Assembly: GCF_900187065.1 (NCBI RefSeq)
Contig: NZ_LT906483.1
Location: 806,001 to 870,000 of the forward strand
Reading direction: 5' to 3'
Source of the DNA: Mycolicibacterium thermoresistibile
GTDB taxonomy: Bacteria > Actinomycetota > Actinomycetes > Mycobacteriales > Mycobacteriaceae
DNA length: 64,000 nucleotides
In this document: positions 8,566 through 17,450 of the stretch, in pieces
Numbering within the stretch: position 1 is the first letter of the stretch
How the letters are laid out: each line of letters starts with the position of its first letter
Notes under the pieces: generated by a model
Told to the model about the DNA's origin: nothing
The model's input: only the letters and a program-made list of their open reading frames with translations
Database searches by the model: none
Translations under genes and position numbers: made by a program

Positions 8566-10332
8566 GTGGAAGCGACGCCGTTCGGGCACTATCAGCTACA
8601 GGAGCTGATCGGCCGAGGCGGAATGGGCGAGGTCTACCGCGCCTACGACACCCGTACCGACCGCGTCGTCGCGTTGAAGGTGCTGCCCGTGCACCTGGCC
8701 CAGGACGAGACATATCAGCAGCGGTTCCGCCGCGAATCGCAGGCCGTTGCCGGTCTCAACGATCCGCATGTGGTGCCGATCCACGGGTTCGGCGAGATCG
8801 ACGGCCGGCTGTACCTGGACATGCGGCTGATCGAGGGCCGCAACCTCGGCACCGTCCTGAACAACAAGGAGCCGCTGGATCCGCGGTTCGCGGTCTCGGT
8901 GGTCGAGCAGGTCGCCCAGGCGCTCGACTCCGCGCACGAGGCCGGGCTGGTGCACCGCGACATCAAACCGTCGAACATCCTGATCACCGACCGTGACTTC
9001 GTGTACCTGATCGACTTCGGCCTGGCCCGCACCGCCGGGTCCGCGGGGTTGACCACCGCGGGCAGCACGCTGGGCACGCTGGCCTACATGGCGCCCGAGC
9101 GGTTCGAGAACGGCGACGTCGACCGGCACGCCGACATCTACGCGCTGACCTGCGTGCTCTACGAATGCCTGACCGGCAAGCGGCCGTATCCCGGCGACAC
9201 CTACGAGCAGCAGATCGCCGGACACATGGTGGCGCCGGCCCCGCGGCCCTCGGACACCGATCCGCGGCTGGCCGCGTTCGACGAGGTGATCGCGCGCGGG
9301 ATGGCGAAGAAGCCCGGCAAGCGGTATCCGACGGCCACGGAGCTGGCGGCGGCGGCCCGGCGGGCGCTGGCCCGGCCGGTGCCCTCCGCGACCGGTTCGG
9401 GGCGGCACCACCGCCGGCCGGCCCGCGAGCGCAAGCGCCCGGTGCCGGTGCTGGCGGCCGCCGGGGTGGTGGCGCTCGCCGGGGTGATCGCCCTGGGCGC
9501 GTGGATCTTTCGCGGTGGCGGGGATGATCCGGCCCCAGTGGCGGCCGATGTCCCCGAGGGCGTGGTCGCAGAGATCGCGCAGACGGTTCCCGCCGACATC
9601 CGCGACGGCGGCCGGCTGATCGTCGGCGTCAACGTGCCGTACAAACCCAACGAGTTCAAGAACGCGGCGGGGGAGATCGTCGGCTTCGACGTCGACCTGA
9701 TGAACGCCGTCGCCCGGACGCTGGGGCTGGCGCCGGAGTACCGGGAGCTTCCGTTCGAGGCGATCCTGCCGTCGGTGCGGGCCGGCGATGTGCACGTCGG
9801 GATGGCCTCGCTCACCGTCACCCCGGAACGCAGCGCCGGTGCGGACTTCGTCACCTATTTCCAGGCCGGCACGTTGTGGGCGCAACCCGCGGGCGGCGCC
9901 GTGAACCCGGCGGACGCGTGCGGGCTGCGGGTCGGCGTCGCCTACGCCACCATCCAGGAATCCGACGAGGTGCCGTTCAAGAGCGAAATCTGCACCGCCG
10001 CAGGTAAACCCCCGATCGACAAGGTGGTGTACGTCAGCCAGGACGATCTGACCGAGGCGCTGATGAACGGTGAGATCGACGCGATGTCCGCCGACTCGCC
10101 GGTGACCGGGTTCGCGGTCAAGACCTCCGGCGGCGCGCTGCAGGAGGCGGGCGAGATCTTCAGCCCGGCACCGTACGGATGGCCGGTGACCAGGGGCTCG
10201 CCGCTGGCCGAGTCGCTGCGGCAGGCGCTGGAGCATCTGATCGCCACCGGCGAGTACCGCACCATCGCCACCATGTGGGGGGTGGAGAAGGGCATGATCG
10301 ACCGGCCCGAGATCAACGCCGCGGCCGGCTGA
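8566..10332 (+). CDS. Transmembrane Ser/Thr protein kinase with extracytoplasmic solute-binding (SBP family 3) sensor (588 aa)
   Basis: PknB-type kinase domain at residues about 7-270: glycine loop GRGGMGEVY, Lys38, catalytic HRDIKPSN with Asp132, DFG Asp150, and APE as MAPERF. One membrane helix lies near residues 293-315. The outer part, about 345-588, resembles amino-acid-type periplasmic binding proteins: GGRLIVGVNVPYKPNEF, GFDVDLMNAVARTLGL and FEAILPSVRAGDVHVGMAS. The protein therefore probably senses a small extracellular ligand and signals by phosphorylation. GTG at 8566 follows GAGGAG at seven bases; the frame is open further upstream. The M. tuberculosis kinases I recall have other sensors (PASTA, propeller, PknH type). 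A beta-propeller lipoprotein gene follows. Confidence 0.9.
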   Translation: MEATPFGHYQLQELIGRGGMGEVYRAYDTRTDRVVALKVLPVHLAQDETYQQRFRRESQAVAGLNDPHVVPIHGFGEIDGRLYLDMRLIEGRNLGTVLNNKEPLDPRFAVSVVEQVAQALDSAHEAGLVHRDIKPSNILITDRDFVYLIDFGLARTAGSAGLTTAGSTLGTLAYMAPERFENGDVDRHADIYALTCVLYECLTGKRPYPGDTYEQQIAGHMVAPAPRPSDTDPRLAAFDEVIARGMAKKPGKRYPTATELAAAARRALARPVPSATGSGRHHRRPARERKRPVPVLAAAGVVALAGVIALGAWIFRGGGDDPAPVAADVPEGVVAEIAQTVPADIRDGGRLIVGVNVPYKPNEFKNAAGEIVGFDVDLMNAVARTLGLAPEYRELPFEAILPSVRAGDVHVGMASLTVTPERSAGADFVTYFQAGTLWAQPAGGAVNPADACGLRVGVAYATIQESDEVPFKSEICTAAGKPPIDKVVYVSQDDLTEALMNGEIDAMSADSPVTGFAVKTSGGALQEAGEIFSPAPYGWPVTRGSPLAESLRQALEHLIATGEYRTIATMWGVEKGMIDRPEINAAAG

Positions 10333-10393
10333 CGACCGCGGGCGAATCGTCGAACCCGGGCCGGGGCCCACCCGCCGGGAGTACGGTCGAACG

Positions 10394-11518
10394 ATGTCAC
10401 CGGTGACCGCAGCGCGCCGGGGTGTCCGGTTTGCCGCCGCCCTGTCTTCGGTGTTGCTGGTCGCACTGACGGCGGGCTGCTCGAGCGGGGAACCGGACGG
10501 ACAAGCACCGACCGGCCAGGAGCCGTCGCCGCAGCCGTCGGCGGTGACCGGATCGGTGTGGGTGGCCGACGAATCCGGCAACAGCCTCACGGTCCTGGAC
10601 GCGGAGAGCAGCACCGTCGCGACCACGCTGACCGGAATCGGCGGGCCGCACAACGTCCAGGTCGGCCGGGACGCGATGACGGTGTACGCGACCAGCAGCG
10701 CCGACATGGTCGTCGCGATCGACGCCGAGACCTACCGGATCACCGCGACCGCCCCGACCGGTCCGCACCCGGCGCATGTGATCGAGACGCCCGACGACAA
10801 GGTCTACGTGACCAACGCCGGTGACGGCACGGTGTCGGTGTTCCGGAGCCGGAGCCTGGAACCGGTCGGCCGGATCGAGGTGGGCGGCATGCCGCACGGT
10901 CTGCGGGCGTCCACCGACGGTTCGGTGATCGTGGTCGCCAACCACGGAAGCGGCGCGCTGGATGTGCTCGACGCCCGAAGTGACCGGCTGGATTTCTCGG
11001 TCCCGGTGGGTGAGGGTCCGGCGCAGGTCGCGGTCAGCGCGGACGGACGCTACGCCTATACCGGCATCACCGAACCGGCGGAGGTCATCAAGGTGGACCT
11101 CACCGCGCGGGAGGTGGTCGGAAGCGTGGCGGTGTCCGCCCCACCGGCGCAGGTGTCTCTCACGCCAGACGATGCGACGGTGGTGTCGGCCGATCAGGGC
11201 ACGGCGGACGCGCCGGGGAACGCGGTGTCGCTGATCGACACCGCGCGGATGACGGTGCGCGCCACGGTCGAGACCGGCGCGGGTCCGCACGGGGTGGTGG
11301 TCGATCCCGCCGGAACCTTCGCCTGGGTCACCAACAGCGGCGACAACAGCCTGTCCGCCGTCGACCTCGCCGACCGGTCGGTCTCGGCCACGGTTCCGGT
11401 CGGCGAGCGCCCCAGCGGCGTCAGCTACTCACCGCGCCCGCCCGCGCCCGGTGCGTCCACCGTCGAACTGGACCTGCCCGCCGCCGGTGCGGGCGACGGG
11501 CATCCGGGCCACTCCTGA
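10394..11518 (+). CDS. YVTN-type beta-propeller lipoprotein (374 aa)
   Basis: A signal peptide ends in the lipobox LTAGC, so the mature protein should be lipid-anchored outside the membrane. The rest is a run of about seven 40-residue blades of the YVTN/NHL type, for example GPHNVQVGRDAMTVYATSS and GPHGVVVDPAGTFAWVTNSGDNS. Propellers of this kind bind proteins or small ligands; some have enzyme activity. It lies 61 bases after the sensor kinase gene on the same strand, so the two may cooperate at the cell surface. Convergent with the carotenoid oxygenase gene, whose 3' end abuts it. Confidence 0.85.
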   Translation: MSPVTAARRGVRFAAALSSVLLVALTAGCSSGEPDGQAPTGQEPSPQPSAVTGSVWVADESGNSLTVLDAESSTVATTLTGIGGPHNVQVGRDAMTVYATSSADMVVAIDAETYRITATAPTGPHPAHVIETPDDKVYVTNAGDGTVSVFRSRSLEPVGRIEVGGMPHGLRASTDGSVIVVANHGSGALDVLDARSDRLDFSVPVGEGPAQVAVSADGRYAYTGITEPAEVIKVDLTAREVVGSVAVSAPPAQVSLTPDDATVVSADQGTADAPGNAVSLIDTARMTVRATVETGAGPHGVVVDPAGTFAWVTNSGDNSLSAVDLADRSVSATVPVGERPSGVSYSPRPPAPGASTVELDLPAAGAGDGHPGHS

Positions 11519-12961
11519 TCAGCCGTCGCTCGGCACCCAGTTGCCGTGGAAACCGGCCGGCACCCGGTGCGGCAACCTGATACGGGCGACGTCCTCGAGG
11601 GTCTGCGCGTCGAGGATGGCCAGCTCGCTGCGGTCGGTGGTGCGGTCGTAGACATAGCCCATCACCACCCCGTCGTCCTCGGCCGCGTCGGCGGAGGACG
11701 GCTGAAAGACGAACTCGCCCAACTCGTGATACGGCTCGAACACCCGGCTCTGGGTGTTGCCGCCGACGAAATCGTGTTTGAGCAACACATTTCCGCCCGA
11801 GGTGCCCTCGCCCACCGTCGGCGCGTAACCGTAGCGGTGCCGCCTGCCGACCAGGCGTTCGTCGACGCGGGGGAACTCCTGGCCGCGGTCGTCGATCCGG
11901 GATTCCCGGACCTTGCCGTCGGCGAGGTCGACGGTCCACCGGTCCAGGGTGGGCGGGCCCTCGTTCGGCCCGAGGTTGTCGGTGTCGAACATCTTCGGAT
12001 GCCGGATCACGTCGAGGACGATGGTGTCGCCGTCGTCGTAGGCGTTCATCGGGTGGAACACGTAGCACGGTTCCACGTCGAACCAGCGCACGTCCTTGTT
12101 GGAGCCGTCGCGCGGCATCACCCCGATGCGGGCCGGGTAACGCGGATTCCACGAATACGGGAAGCGCCGGTCGGAGCTGTTGCCGCGGGGCTGCCGCGCG
12201 GCGATCGGGTCCGGTACCCGCACCCGGCCGATCAGCGCCGACAGCACCAGCCGCGCCGGCAGCCGCAGCCCGCGGGGCACCGTCATCGAAACCGCCTGCC
12301 GCGCATCGAAGGTCACCGGTAGGTCGTAGAGCACGATGTGGCGTTCGGTCAGCGAGAAGTCGTGCATCATCGGGCTGCCGGTCACCTCGATGTCCACGGT
12401 GCGCCGGGCCCGGCCGTCGGTGCCGATCACCGAGTACTGCACGGTGTTGCCGCGGTACATGCTGTAGGACACCGCATGGAGCTCACCGGTTTCCGGGTCC
12501 CGTTTCGGATGTGCGGTGTAGCCGCCGGTGAGCGTGCCGTCGAAATCGCACGGTCCGACGGTGTCGAGCTCCTCGGTCAGCTCGTAATTGGTCACCCCGG
12601 ACTCGACCAGGGCGATCGTCTTTCCGGCGTGGCCGATCACGTTGGTGTTGGCGCCGATTCCCGATACCGAGCACTCCTCGGACGGCGGACGTTCGCCCAG
12701 GGCGCGGGCGGTCAGCGGTCCGCGCACCCACCGGTTGCGGTACCACTCGGCGCGGCCGTCCCGCAGCCGGATGCCGTGCACCATGCCGTCGCCGACGAAC
12801 CAGTGGTAGAGCTCCGGGTCGATCTCGCCGACCGGGTTCGGTCCGTTGCGCAGGTATCGCCCGTCCAGGTAGTCGGGGATCGTCCCGGTCACCTCGAGGT
12901 CGGTGAGCGTGTACTCCTCGGTCAGCGGGGCGAACGCCCCGGTCAGATAACGGTTACTCAC
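11519..12961 (-). CDS. Carotenoid/stilbene cleavage oxygenase, RPE65 family (480 aa)
   Basis: Iron(II) dioxygenase that cleaves a conjugated double bond of a carotenoid or lignostilbene-like compound. The N-terminal family motif RYLRNGPNP is present. Four histidines expected to hold the iron are seen in MMHDFSLTERH, FHPMNAYDDGD, the preceding conserved blocks and the C-terminal GFHGNWVPSDG. Length is typical. The GTG start follows AAGGGGAG. It diverges from a TetR regulator gene across a 70-base gap holding two matching palindromes, so its expression is very probably controlled by that repressor. Confidence 0.9.
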   Translation of the reverse strand: MSNRYLTGAFAPLTEEYTLTDLEVTGTIPDYLDGRYLRNGPNPVGEIDPELYHWFVGDGMVHGIRLRDGRAEWYRNRWVRGPLTARALGERPPSEECSVSGIGANTNVIGHAGKTIALVESGVTNYELTEELDTVGPCDFDGTLTGGYTAHPKRDPETGELHAVSYSMYRGNTVQYSVIGTDGRARRTVDIEVTGSPMMHDFSLTERHIVLYDLPVTFDARQAVSMTVPRGLRLPARLVLSALIGRVRVPDPIAARQPRGNSSDRRFPYSWNPRYPARIGVMPRDGSNKDVRWFDVEPCYVFHPMNAYDDGDTIVLDVIRHPKMFDTDNLGPNEGPPTLDRWTVDLADGKVRESRIDDRGQEFPRVDERLVGRRHRYGYAPTVGEGTSGGNVLLKHDFVGGNTQSRVFEPYHELGEFVFQPSSADAAEDDGVVMGYVYDRTTDRSELAILDAQTLEDVARIRLPHRVPAGFHGNWVPSDG

Positions 12962-12973
12962 GGTTCTCCCCTT

Positions 12974-13016
12974 ATAACGCTGTTATAGCTGATGGGAACC
13001 TGTATAACAGCGTTAT
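12974..13016. promoter_or_regulatory. Twin 13-bp palindromic operator between carotenoid oxygenase and TetR genes
   Basis: Site 1 (12974-12986) is ATAACGCTGTTAT and site 2 (13004-13016) is ATAACAGCGTTAT. Each has arms ATAAC/GTTAT around three bases, and each is the exact reverse complement of the other. Centres are 30 bases apart, about three helical turns, so dimers would sit on the same DNA face. Position between two divergent starts fits autoregulation by the TetR protein. Confidence 0.85.
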
Positions 13017-13031
13017 GGCAGAATCGCAAGG

Positions 13032-13694
13032 GTGACTGCGGACGACATTCGGGAGAAACTGGTCGACGCCGGGGTGCGGCTGCTGGAGCGGGACGGGGTG
13101 CAGGCGCTGAGCGCCCGGAACCTGGCGGCCGAGGCCGGCACGTCGACGATGGCGGTCTACACCCGCTTCGGCGGGATGCCCGGTGTGCTCGAGGCGGTGG
13201 CGGGGGAGATCTTCGCCCGGTTCGCCGACGCGCTGACCCAGATCCCGCAGACCGGCGATCCGGTGGCTGATTTCCTTCTGATGGGCGCCGCCTACCGCGA
13301 GTACGCGCTGACCCACCCGCAGCGCTATCTGCTGATGTTCGGCACCGCGACACCGGCGTCGATCGCCGGATCCCGCGCCGACCTCACCGCCACCGGTGAG
13401 GTGAGCGACCGCACCGAATGGGCCGCGTCCTTCGAGGCGCTGCGCACCATGGTGCGGCGGATGATCGCCGCCGGCCGGATCCGCGACGACGGCGAGGCCG
13501 CGATCGCCGGCCGGCTGTGGAGCCTCATCCACGGCGAGGTGATGCTCGAGCTGGCCGGGTTCTTCGGCGCCGAGGGGCACGGCCTGACGAAGATCCTCAC
13601 CCCGATGACCGTCGACATGCTGGTCGGGCTCGGCGATGACCGCGCCCGGGTCGAGGCGTCGTTGACCACCGCGGCCGAGGCGCACGGGCGCTGA
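13032..13694 (+). CDS. TetR family transcriptional regulator (220 aa)
   Basis: The N-terminal helix-turn-helix is clear: REKLVDAGVRLLERDGVQAL, SARNLAAEAGTSTMAVYTRFGGM. The C-terminal ligand domain resembles the WHG-type seen in many mycobacterial TetR proteins. GTG start at 13032, directly beside the twin palindrome described separately. It most likely represses itself and the divergent carotenoid oxygenase gene, released by a carotenoid- or apocarotenoid-like ligand. The P450 gene 19 bases downstream is probably in the same transcript. Confidence 0.9.
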   Translation: MTADDIREKLVDAGVRLLERDGVQALSARNLAAEAGTSTMAVYTRFGGMPGVLEAVAGEIFARFADALTQIPQTGDPVADFLLMGAAYREYALTHPQRYLLMFGTATPASIAGSRADLTATGEVSDRTEWAASFEALRTMVRRMIAAGRIRDDGEAAIAGRLWSLIHGEVMLELAGFFGAEGHGLTKILTPMTVDMLVGLGDDRARVEASLTTAAEAHGR

Positions 13695-13713
13695 TGCTCG
13701 TAGGCTGGGGGAG

Positions 13714-15117
13714 ATGAGCCCCTCGGCGCTGCCTCCCGGGCCGCGACTGCCGGCCCCGGTGCAGGCCTGGCTCATGCTGCGGCACGGGAAGTGGTTCATC
13801 GCGGCCTGTCAGCGCCGCTACGGTCCGGTGTTCACCCTGCGCATCACCTCGATGGGCACCCTGGTCTATCTGACCGATCCCGCCGACATCAAGGCCGTGT
13901 TCACCGGTGATCCGGACACTTTCCATGCCGGCGAGGCGAATTCGATGCTGAGCGGAATCCTCGGCGAGACCTCGGTCCTGGTGATCGACGGGGACCTGCA
14001 CCGCCGGAGGCGCCGGCTGATGCTGCCGTCGTTCCACCGCGACGCGGTGACGCGGCAGGCCGACGCGATGGCCGAGATCGCCGCGGCCGACATCGCCGGC
14101 TGGCCGGTGGGAACCACGTTCGCCGCCGCACCCAGGATGTCGCAGATCACCCTGGAGGTGATCCTGCGCGTCGTCATCGGCGCCGGCGATCCGGGTCGAC
14201 TGGCCGCGCTGCGCACGGTGTTGCCGCGGCTGATCGACATCGGTCCGTGGCTGTCGCTCGCGGTGGCGAGCCCCCACCTGCAGCGCCACCGGCCGTGGCA
14301 ACGGCTGCAGCGCAACCTCGCCGACGCGGACCGGCTGCTCTACGCCGAGATCGCCGAGCGCCGTGCCGATCCCGAGTTGGACACGCGCACCGACACATTG
14401 GCGATGCTGGTGCGGTCGGCCGACGACGACGGCCAGGCCATGAGCGACCGCGAACTGCGCGATCAGCTGATGACCCTGCTGCTGGCCGGGCACGACACCA
14501 CCGCCACCGCGCTGTCCTGGGCGCTGGAACGGTTGACCCGGCATCCGATGCTGCTGGCCGAGGCGGAGCAGGCCGCCGAGGCCAGTGCCGCCGGTGATCC
14601 GGCCGGCGACGAGTACCTGGACGCGGTGTGCAGGGAGACGCTGCGGAACCGCACCGTCGTGTTCGACGTCGGCCGGGTGCTGAAACGGCCGGTGGAGCTG
14701 GCCGGTCACCGGCTGCCCGCCGGTGTCATGGTGGTGCCGGGCATGGTGCGGGTGCACGCCGACGGCGAGCTGTATCCGGACCCCGAGCGGTTCGACCCGC
14801 ACCGCATGCTGGGGGAGACCCCGGGTCAGCCGGCGCTGACGCCGACGACCTGGTTTCCGTTCGGCGGCGGCAACCGTCGCTGCCTGGGCGCCACCTTCGC
14901 GATGGTCGAGATGCGGGTGGTGCTGCGCGAGATCCTGCGCCGGGTGGAGTTGGAGACCACGTCGGCGCGCGGAGAACGGCCCCGTCTCAAACACGTCGTG
15001 TTCGTCCCGCGCCGGGGCGCGCGGATCCGGGTCCGGGCACACCGGAAGCCGGTGGCGGACAATACCGTTGACGATGCAGCGGGCCCGGTGCCGTCGCCGG
15101 TGCCACCTCGCCGCTGA
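13714..15117 (+). CDS. Cytochrome P450 (467 aa)
   Basis: Complete P450 with the I-helix LLLAGHDTTATALSW (normal acid-Thr pair), ExxR in CRETLRN, and the heme loop FGGGNRRCLGATFA with Cys390. Overall type resembles the mycobacterial CYP136-CYP138-like fatty acid or terpenoid hydroxylases rather than the first P450 of the window. It follows the TetR gene by 19 bases and could act on the same isoprenoid compounds as the carotenoid oxygenase. That link is inference from position. No dedicated ferredoxin gene adjoins it. Confidence 0.92.
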   Translation: MSPSALPPGPRLPAPVQAWLMLRHGKWFIAACQRRYGPVFTLRITSMGTLVYLTDPADIKAVFTGDPDTFHAGEANSMLSGILGETSVLVIDGDLHRRRRRLMLPSFHRDAVTRQADAMAEIAAADIAGWPVGTTFAAAPRMSQITLEVILRVVIGAGDPGRLAALRTVLPRLIDIGPWLSLAVASPHLQRHRPWQRLQRNLADADRLLYAEIAERRADPELDTRTDTLAMLVRSADDDGQAMSDRELRDQLMTLLLAGHDTTATALSWALERLTRHPMLLAEAEQAAEASAAGDPAGDEYLDAVCRETLRNRTVVFDVGRVLKRPVELAGHRLPAGVMVVPGMVRVHADGELYPDPERFDPHRMLGETPGQPALTPTTWFPFGGGNRRCLGATFAMVEMRVVLREILRRVELETTSARGERPRLKHVVFVPRRGARIRVRAHRKPVADNTVDDAAGPVPSPVPPRR

Positions 15118-15123
15118 CCTGCC

Positions 15124-15400
15124 ATGGTGAACGATTTTCCGGAGACCAGATACGCGCGGGACGGTGATGTCCACCTGGCGTATCAGGTGGTCGGCGAGCA
15201 GGGGCCCGATCTGCTGTTCATGCCGACCGCGACCTTCCCGATCGATCTGCTCGGGGTGGGCAGCTCGGACGCGGTGCCGATCAACGGCGGACCCGCCATG
15301 CAGTCCTGGACCGACGGGCTCGCCGCCGTGTTGGACGCCGTCGGCAGCGAATCGGCCACCGTCCCGGCGATGTCGGAGTCGGCGCTGCCGGACATGCTGC
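15124..15400 (+). pseudogene. Remnant of an alpha/beta-hydrolase domain of the adenylate-cyclase-associated type
   Basis: The start TRYARDGDVHLAYQVVGEQG and PDLLFMPTATFPIDL match the N-terminus of actinobacterial proteins in which an alpha/beta-hydrolase domain precedes a class III cyclase. The text then jumps straight to GVGSSDAVPI and WTDGLAAVLDAVGSE. About 25 residues usually found between these blocks are missing. Similarity stops near LPDMLL, where the convergent SodC gene begins. It appears to be a relic with an internal deletion and the whole remaining protein lost. The frame continues to 15462 but that part is antisense to SodC. Confidence 0.65.
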
Positions 15401-16285
15401 TCAGCCCGGACCCTCACCCTCCGGCACGGTCGTGGTCACCGTCGTCGTGGGCGGTGTGGTGACCGTCGTCTCGGCGGTCGTGGTGGTGGTCTGCGGTGAT
15501 TCGGTCGTCGCCGGCGGTCCGGTGGTGCCCGGCGGCTCGGTGGCGGGAGGAGCGGTGCCCGCGGGCGGGCCGCCCGGCGCCGTCTCGGTGATCGTGGTGG
15601 TCTCGGTGGTCGGGGTGGCCTGTGCGCTCGCCGCGGCGAGCGCACCGCAGGCGATGCGGCTGCCGGCGTCGCCGGTGGCCAGCGTCTCGGCGTCGGGGCC
15701 GGGTGCGCCGTTGACGGTGTACCGCGGCGGGATGTTGGCAAAGTTGTCCGGCCGTTCGTGCAGCATCAGCGCCGACCCCTGCGACCCCCGCAGATCCTCG
15801 ATGGTCAGCGAGTCGGTCGTCGCGACCAGCCGCGCTGACCCGTCGGAACGGACCTCGAGAGGGGTCAGATCGCCGGTGCCGGGGTGAGGGGTGTCGCCGC
15901 GCATGTGCAGATGACCGCCGGCGGACAGGAAGTCACCGGGCTCGCCGCCGCCGGGTGCGACGGAGTTGGCTTCACACTTGCCGATCTCGTGGATGTGCAG
16001 GCCGTGGAAGCCGGGGGAGAGGATGCCGGACTCGGTGGTCTCGACGGTGATCGTGGCGTAGCCGTCGGTGAATTCGATGTCGGCGTCGGCGACCGTCCGA
16101 CCGTCCGGTGTCTTCAGTTCGGTGCTGATCGTCTCGCCGCGGGGCGCGGGACTGGTCGTGGTGGGGGATGTGGTGTCCTCGGCGGACTGCCCGTCCTGCT
16201 GGCAGCCGGTCAGGAGGGCGAGTGCGACGGGAGCGGCCAGGGCGGCGGCGATTGCCGGTCTGGGTACCTGTTTGGGGTTCGTCAT
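15401..16285 (-). CDS. sodC: Cu/Zn superoxide dismutase lipoprotein with Thr/Pro-rich C-terminal tail (294 aa)
   Basis: Signal peptide with lipobox LLTGC predicts attachment to the outer face of the membrane, as for mycobacterial SodC. The metal site is visible: [12 protein letters not shown], then GGHLHMRG and HPGTGDL, and the disulfide partner in SRIACGAL. The enzyme converts superoxide to oxygen and peroxide and helps against oxidative attack. After the normal end of the fold come about 70 residues made mostly of Thr, Pro, Glu and Ala, likely disordered and possibly glycosylated or cell-wall-spanning. Start ATG at 16285; the frame is open further upstream but without a signal peptide. Confidence 0.9.
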   Translation of the reverse strand: MTNPKQVPRPAIAAALAAPVALALLTGCQQDGQSAEDTTSPTTTSPAPRGETISTELKTPDGRTVADADIEFTDGYATITVETTESGILSPGFHGLHIHEIGKCEANSVAPGGGEPGDFLSAGGHLHMRGDTPHPGTGDLTPLEVRSDGSARLVATTDSLTIEDLRGSQGSALMLHERPDNFANIPPRYTVNGAPGPDAETLATGDAGSRIACGALAAASAQATPTTETTTITETAPGGPPAGTAPPATEPPGTTGPPATTESPQTTTTTAETTVTTPPTTTVTTTVPEGEGPG

Positions 16286-16313
16286 GGCGGTGAAGTACCC
16301 GGACCGCCTCGAT

Positions 16314-17162
16314 TCAATCGATCGAGTCGGCGCGGCGGTGCGCTTGGATCGTCGCCTGCAGTTCCTGGAAGGCCGCGACCCGGGATCGCACCAGGTCGGT
16401 GGCTTCCGACGGCTCGCGCTGCGACGCCGCTCTGGTGCCGGTGAGCAGGGCGGTGATGCGGACGCGCAGCTGGTCGCGGCGGTGTTCGACGGCGTCCTGT
16501 TCGCGCTGTTGGGCAAGGGCCCGGTCGACGGCTTCGGCCTGGTTCGCGCAGTCGTGCAGCACCTGCAGCCGTTCGGCGACGGCGGCCTTGAGCTCGCCGA
16601 TGCTGCGTTGGGCGTCGACGATCAGATCGGCGTCGACCGGCATGGGGTCGGGCAGTGCCGCCCATTCGTCGCAGGCCTTGCGCAGCTCGGTGATCCTGCG
16701 CTGGGCCGCGGCGATCATCTCGGTGTCGGCTCCGAAGTCCAGGTCGCCCAGCCACCCGTGTTGTGCGGCCTCGGTGTGCAGGATCCGGTCGATCAGCGTT
16801 TCGGCTTCGTCGAGCGCGGCCACGCCGTCGGGCCCGAACTCGTCGAGGCGCCGCCGGGCGGCGTCGCGCCGTTGTTCGAGCGTGGCGCGTTCGCGCTGCG
16901 GGCGGGTGCGGTCGCGGACCCGTACGACCAGGTAGGCGCCCACCCAGGCGCCGATGGGCAGCAGCGGCCAACCGTCGCCGACGGTGAACCCCAGCGTGAT
17001 CGCGACGCCGAGGGCGAGCATCCCGAGTACCACCAGCGTCGTGGTCGCGGCGTCGGACAACCGCCGGTCGGTGGGGGCGTCGCGCGGTCCGCCCCGGGTG
17101 ACCACGGCGACCGCGGTGACCAGGACCAGCAGGATGACTGCCAGCAGGACTGCCCGAATCAT
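16314..17162 (-). CDS. Membrane-anchored coiled-coil protein of unknown function (about 282 aa)
   Basis: Two hydrophobic segments near the N-terminus ([20 protein letters not shown] and a second at about residues 45-85) are followed by about 180 residues rich in Arg, Glu, Ala and Leu that should form long helices or coiled coils. No enzyme motif was recognised. Start is uncertain: ATG at 17162 has a distant GAGAGAG upstream, while an in-frame ATG at 17183 lies inside a hairpin arm and lacks a ribosome site. It lies 28 bases upstream of sodC in the same direction, so the two may be co-transcribed. Topology resembles stress- or envelope-related helper proteins, but that is only a guess. Confidence 0.7.
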   Translation of the reverse strand: MIRAVLLAVILLVLVTAVAVVTRGGPRDAPTDRRLSDAATTTLVVLGMLALGVAITLGFTVGDGWPLLPIGAWVGAYLVVRVRDRTRPQRERATLEQRRDAARRRLDEFGPDGVAALDEAETLIDRILHTEAAQHGWLGDLDFGADTEMIAAAQRRITELRKACDEWAALPDPMPVDADLIVDAQRSIGELKAAVAERLQVLHDCANQAEAVDRALAQQREQDAVEHRRDQLRVRITALLTGTRAASQREPSEATDLVRSRVAAFQELQATIQAHRRADSID

Positions 17163-17179
17163 GTGACTGGGCGCTCTCT

Positions 17180-17210
17180 CCATCGACGTACCGGTTCGAT
17201 ACGTCGATGG
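17180..17210. repeat. 11-bp inverted repeat at the 5' end of the coiled-coil protein gene
   Basis: CCATCGACGTA (17180-17190) and TACGTCGATGG (17200-17210) are perfect complements around a nine-base spacer. It overlaps or immediately precedes the start of the minus-strand gene ending at 16314. It could be an operator, or an mRNA hairpin controlling translation. Confidence 0.7.
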
Positions 17211-17450
17211 TAGTCACGCGGAGGTGGGCGCGCTTCTCTCAAGCGGTTCGCAATCGGTGGTGCAAACCAGCAAATTTTGTCGCCCTCCTGATCTAGACTC
17301 AGGAGAGCTTCATGAGACACCGCCGCAAAGCTCCGACTGGGCGGTGCGCCAACCCCACGCTCGTGGGTGGCTCGGATGACGAAGCGACCGTCGCCAACCG
17401 GTGTCGGTAAGAGCGCCCCCGATGCGGGGTTTCGAGGTTCTGGGGAGTCG

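Noticed and set aside
8596..10707. 703-aa frame on the minus strand
   Set aside because: Lies opposite the sensor kinase, whose motifs are all in place on the plus strand.
13597..15417. 606-aa His/Arg-rich frame on the minus strand
   Set aside because: Shadow of the second P450; no domain recognised.
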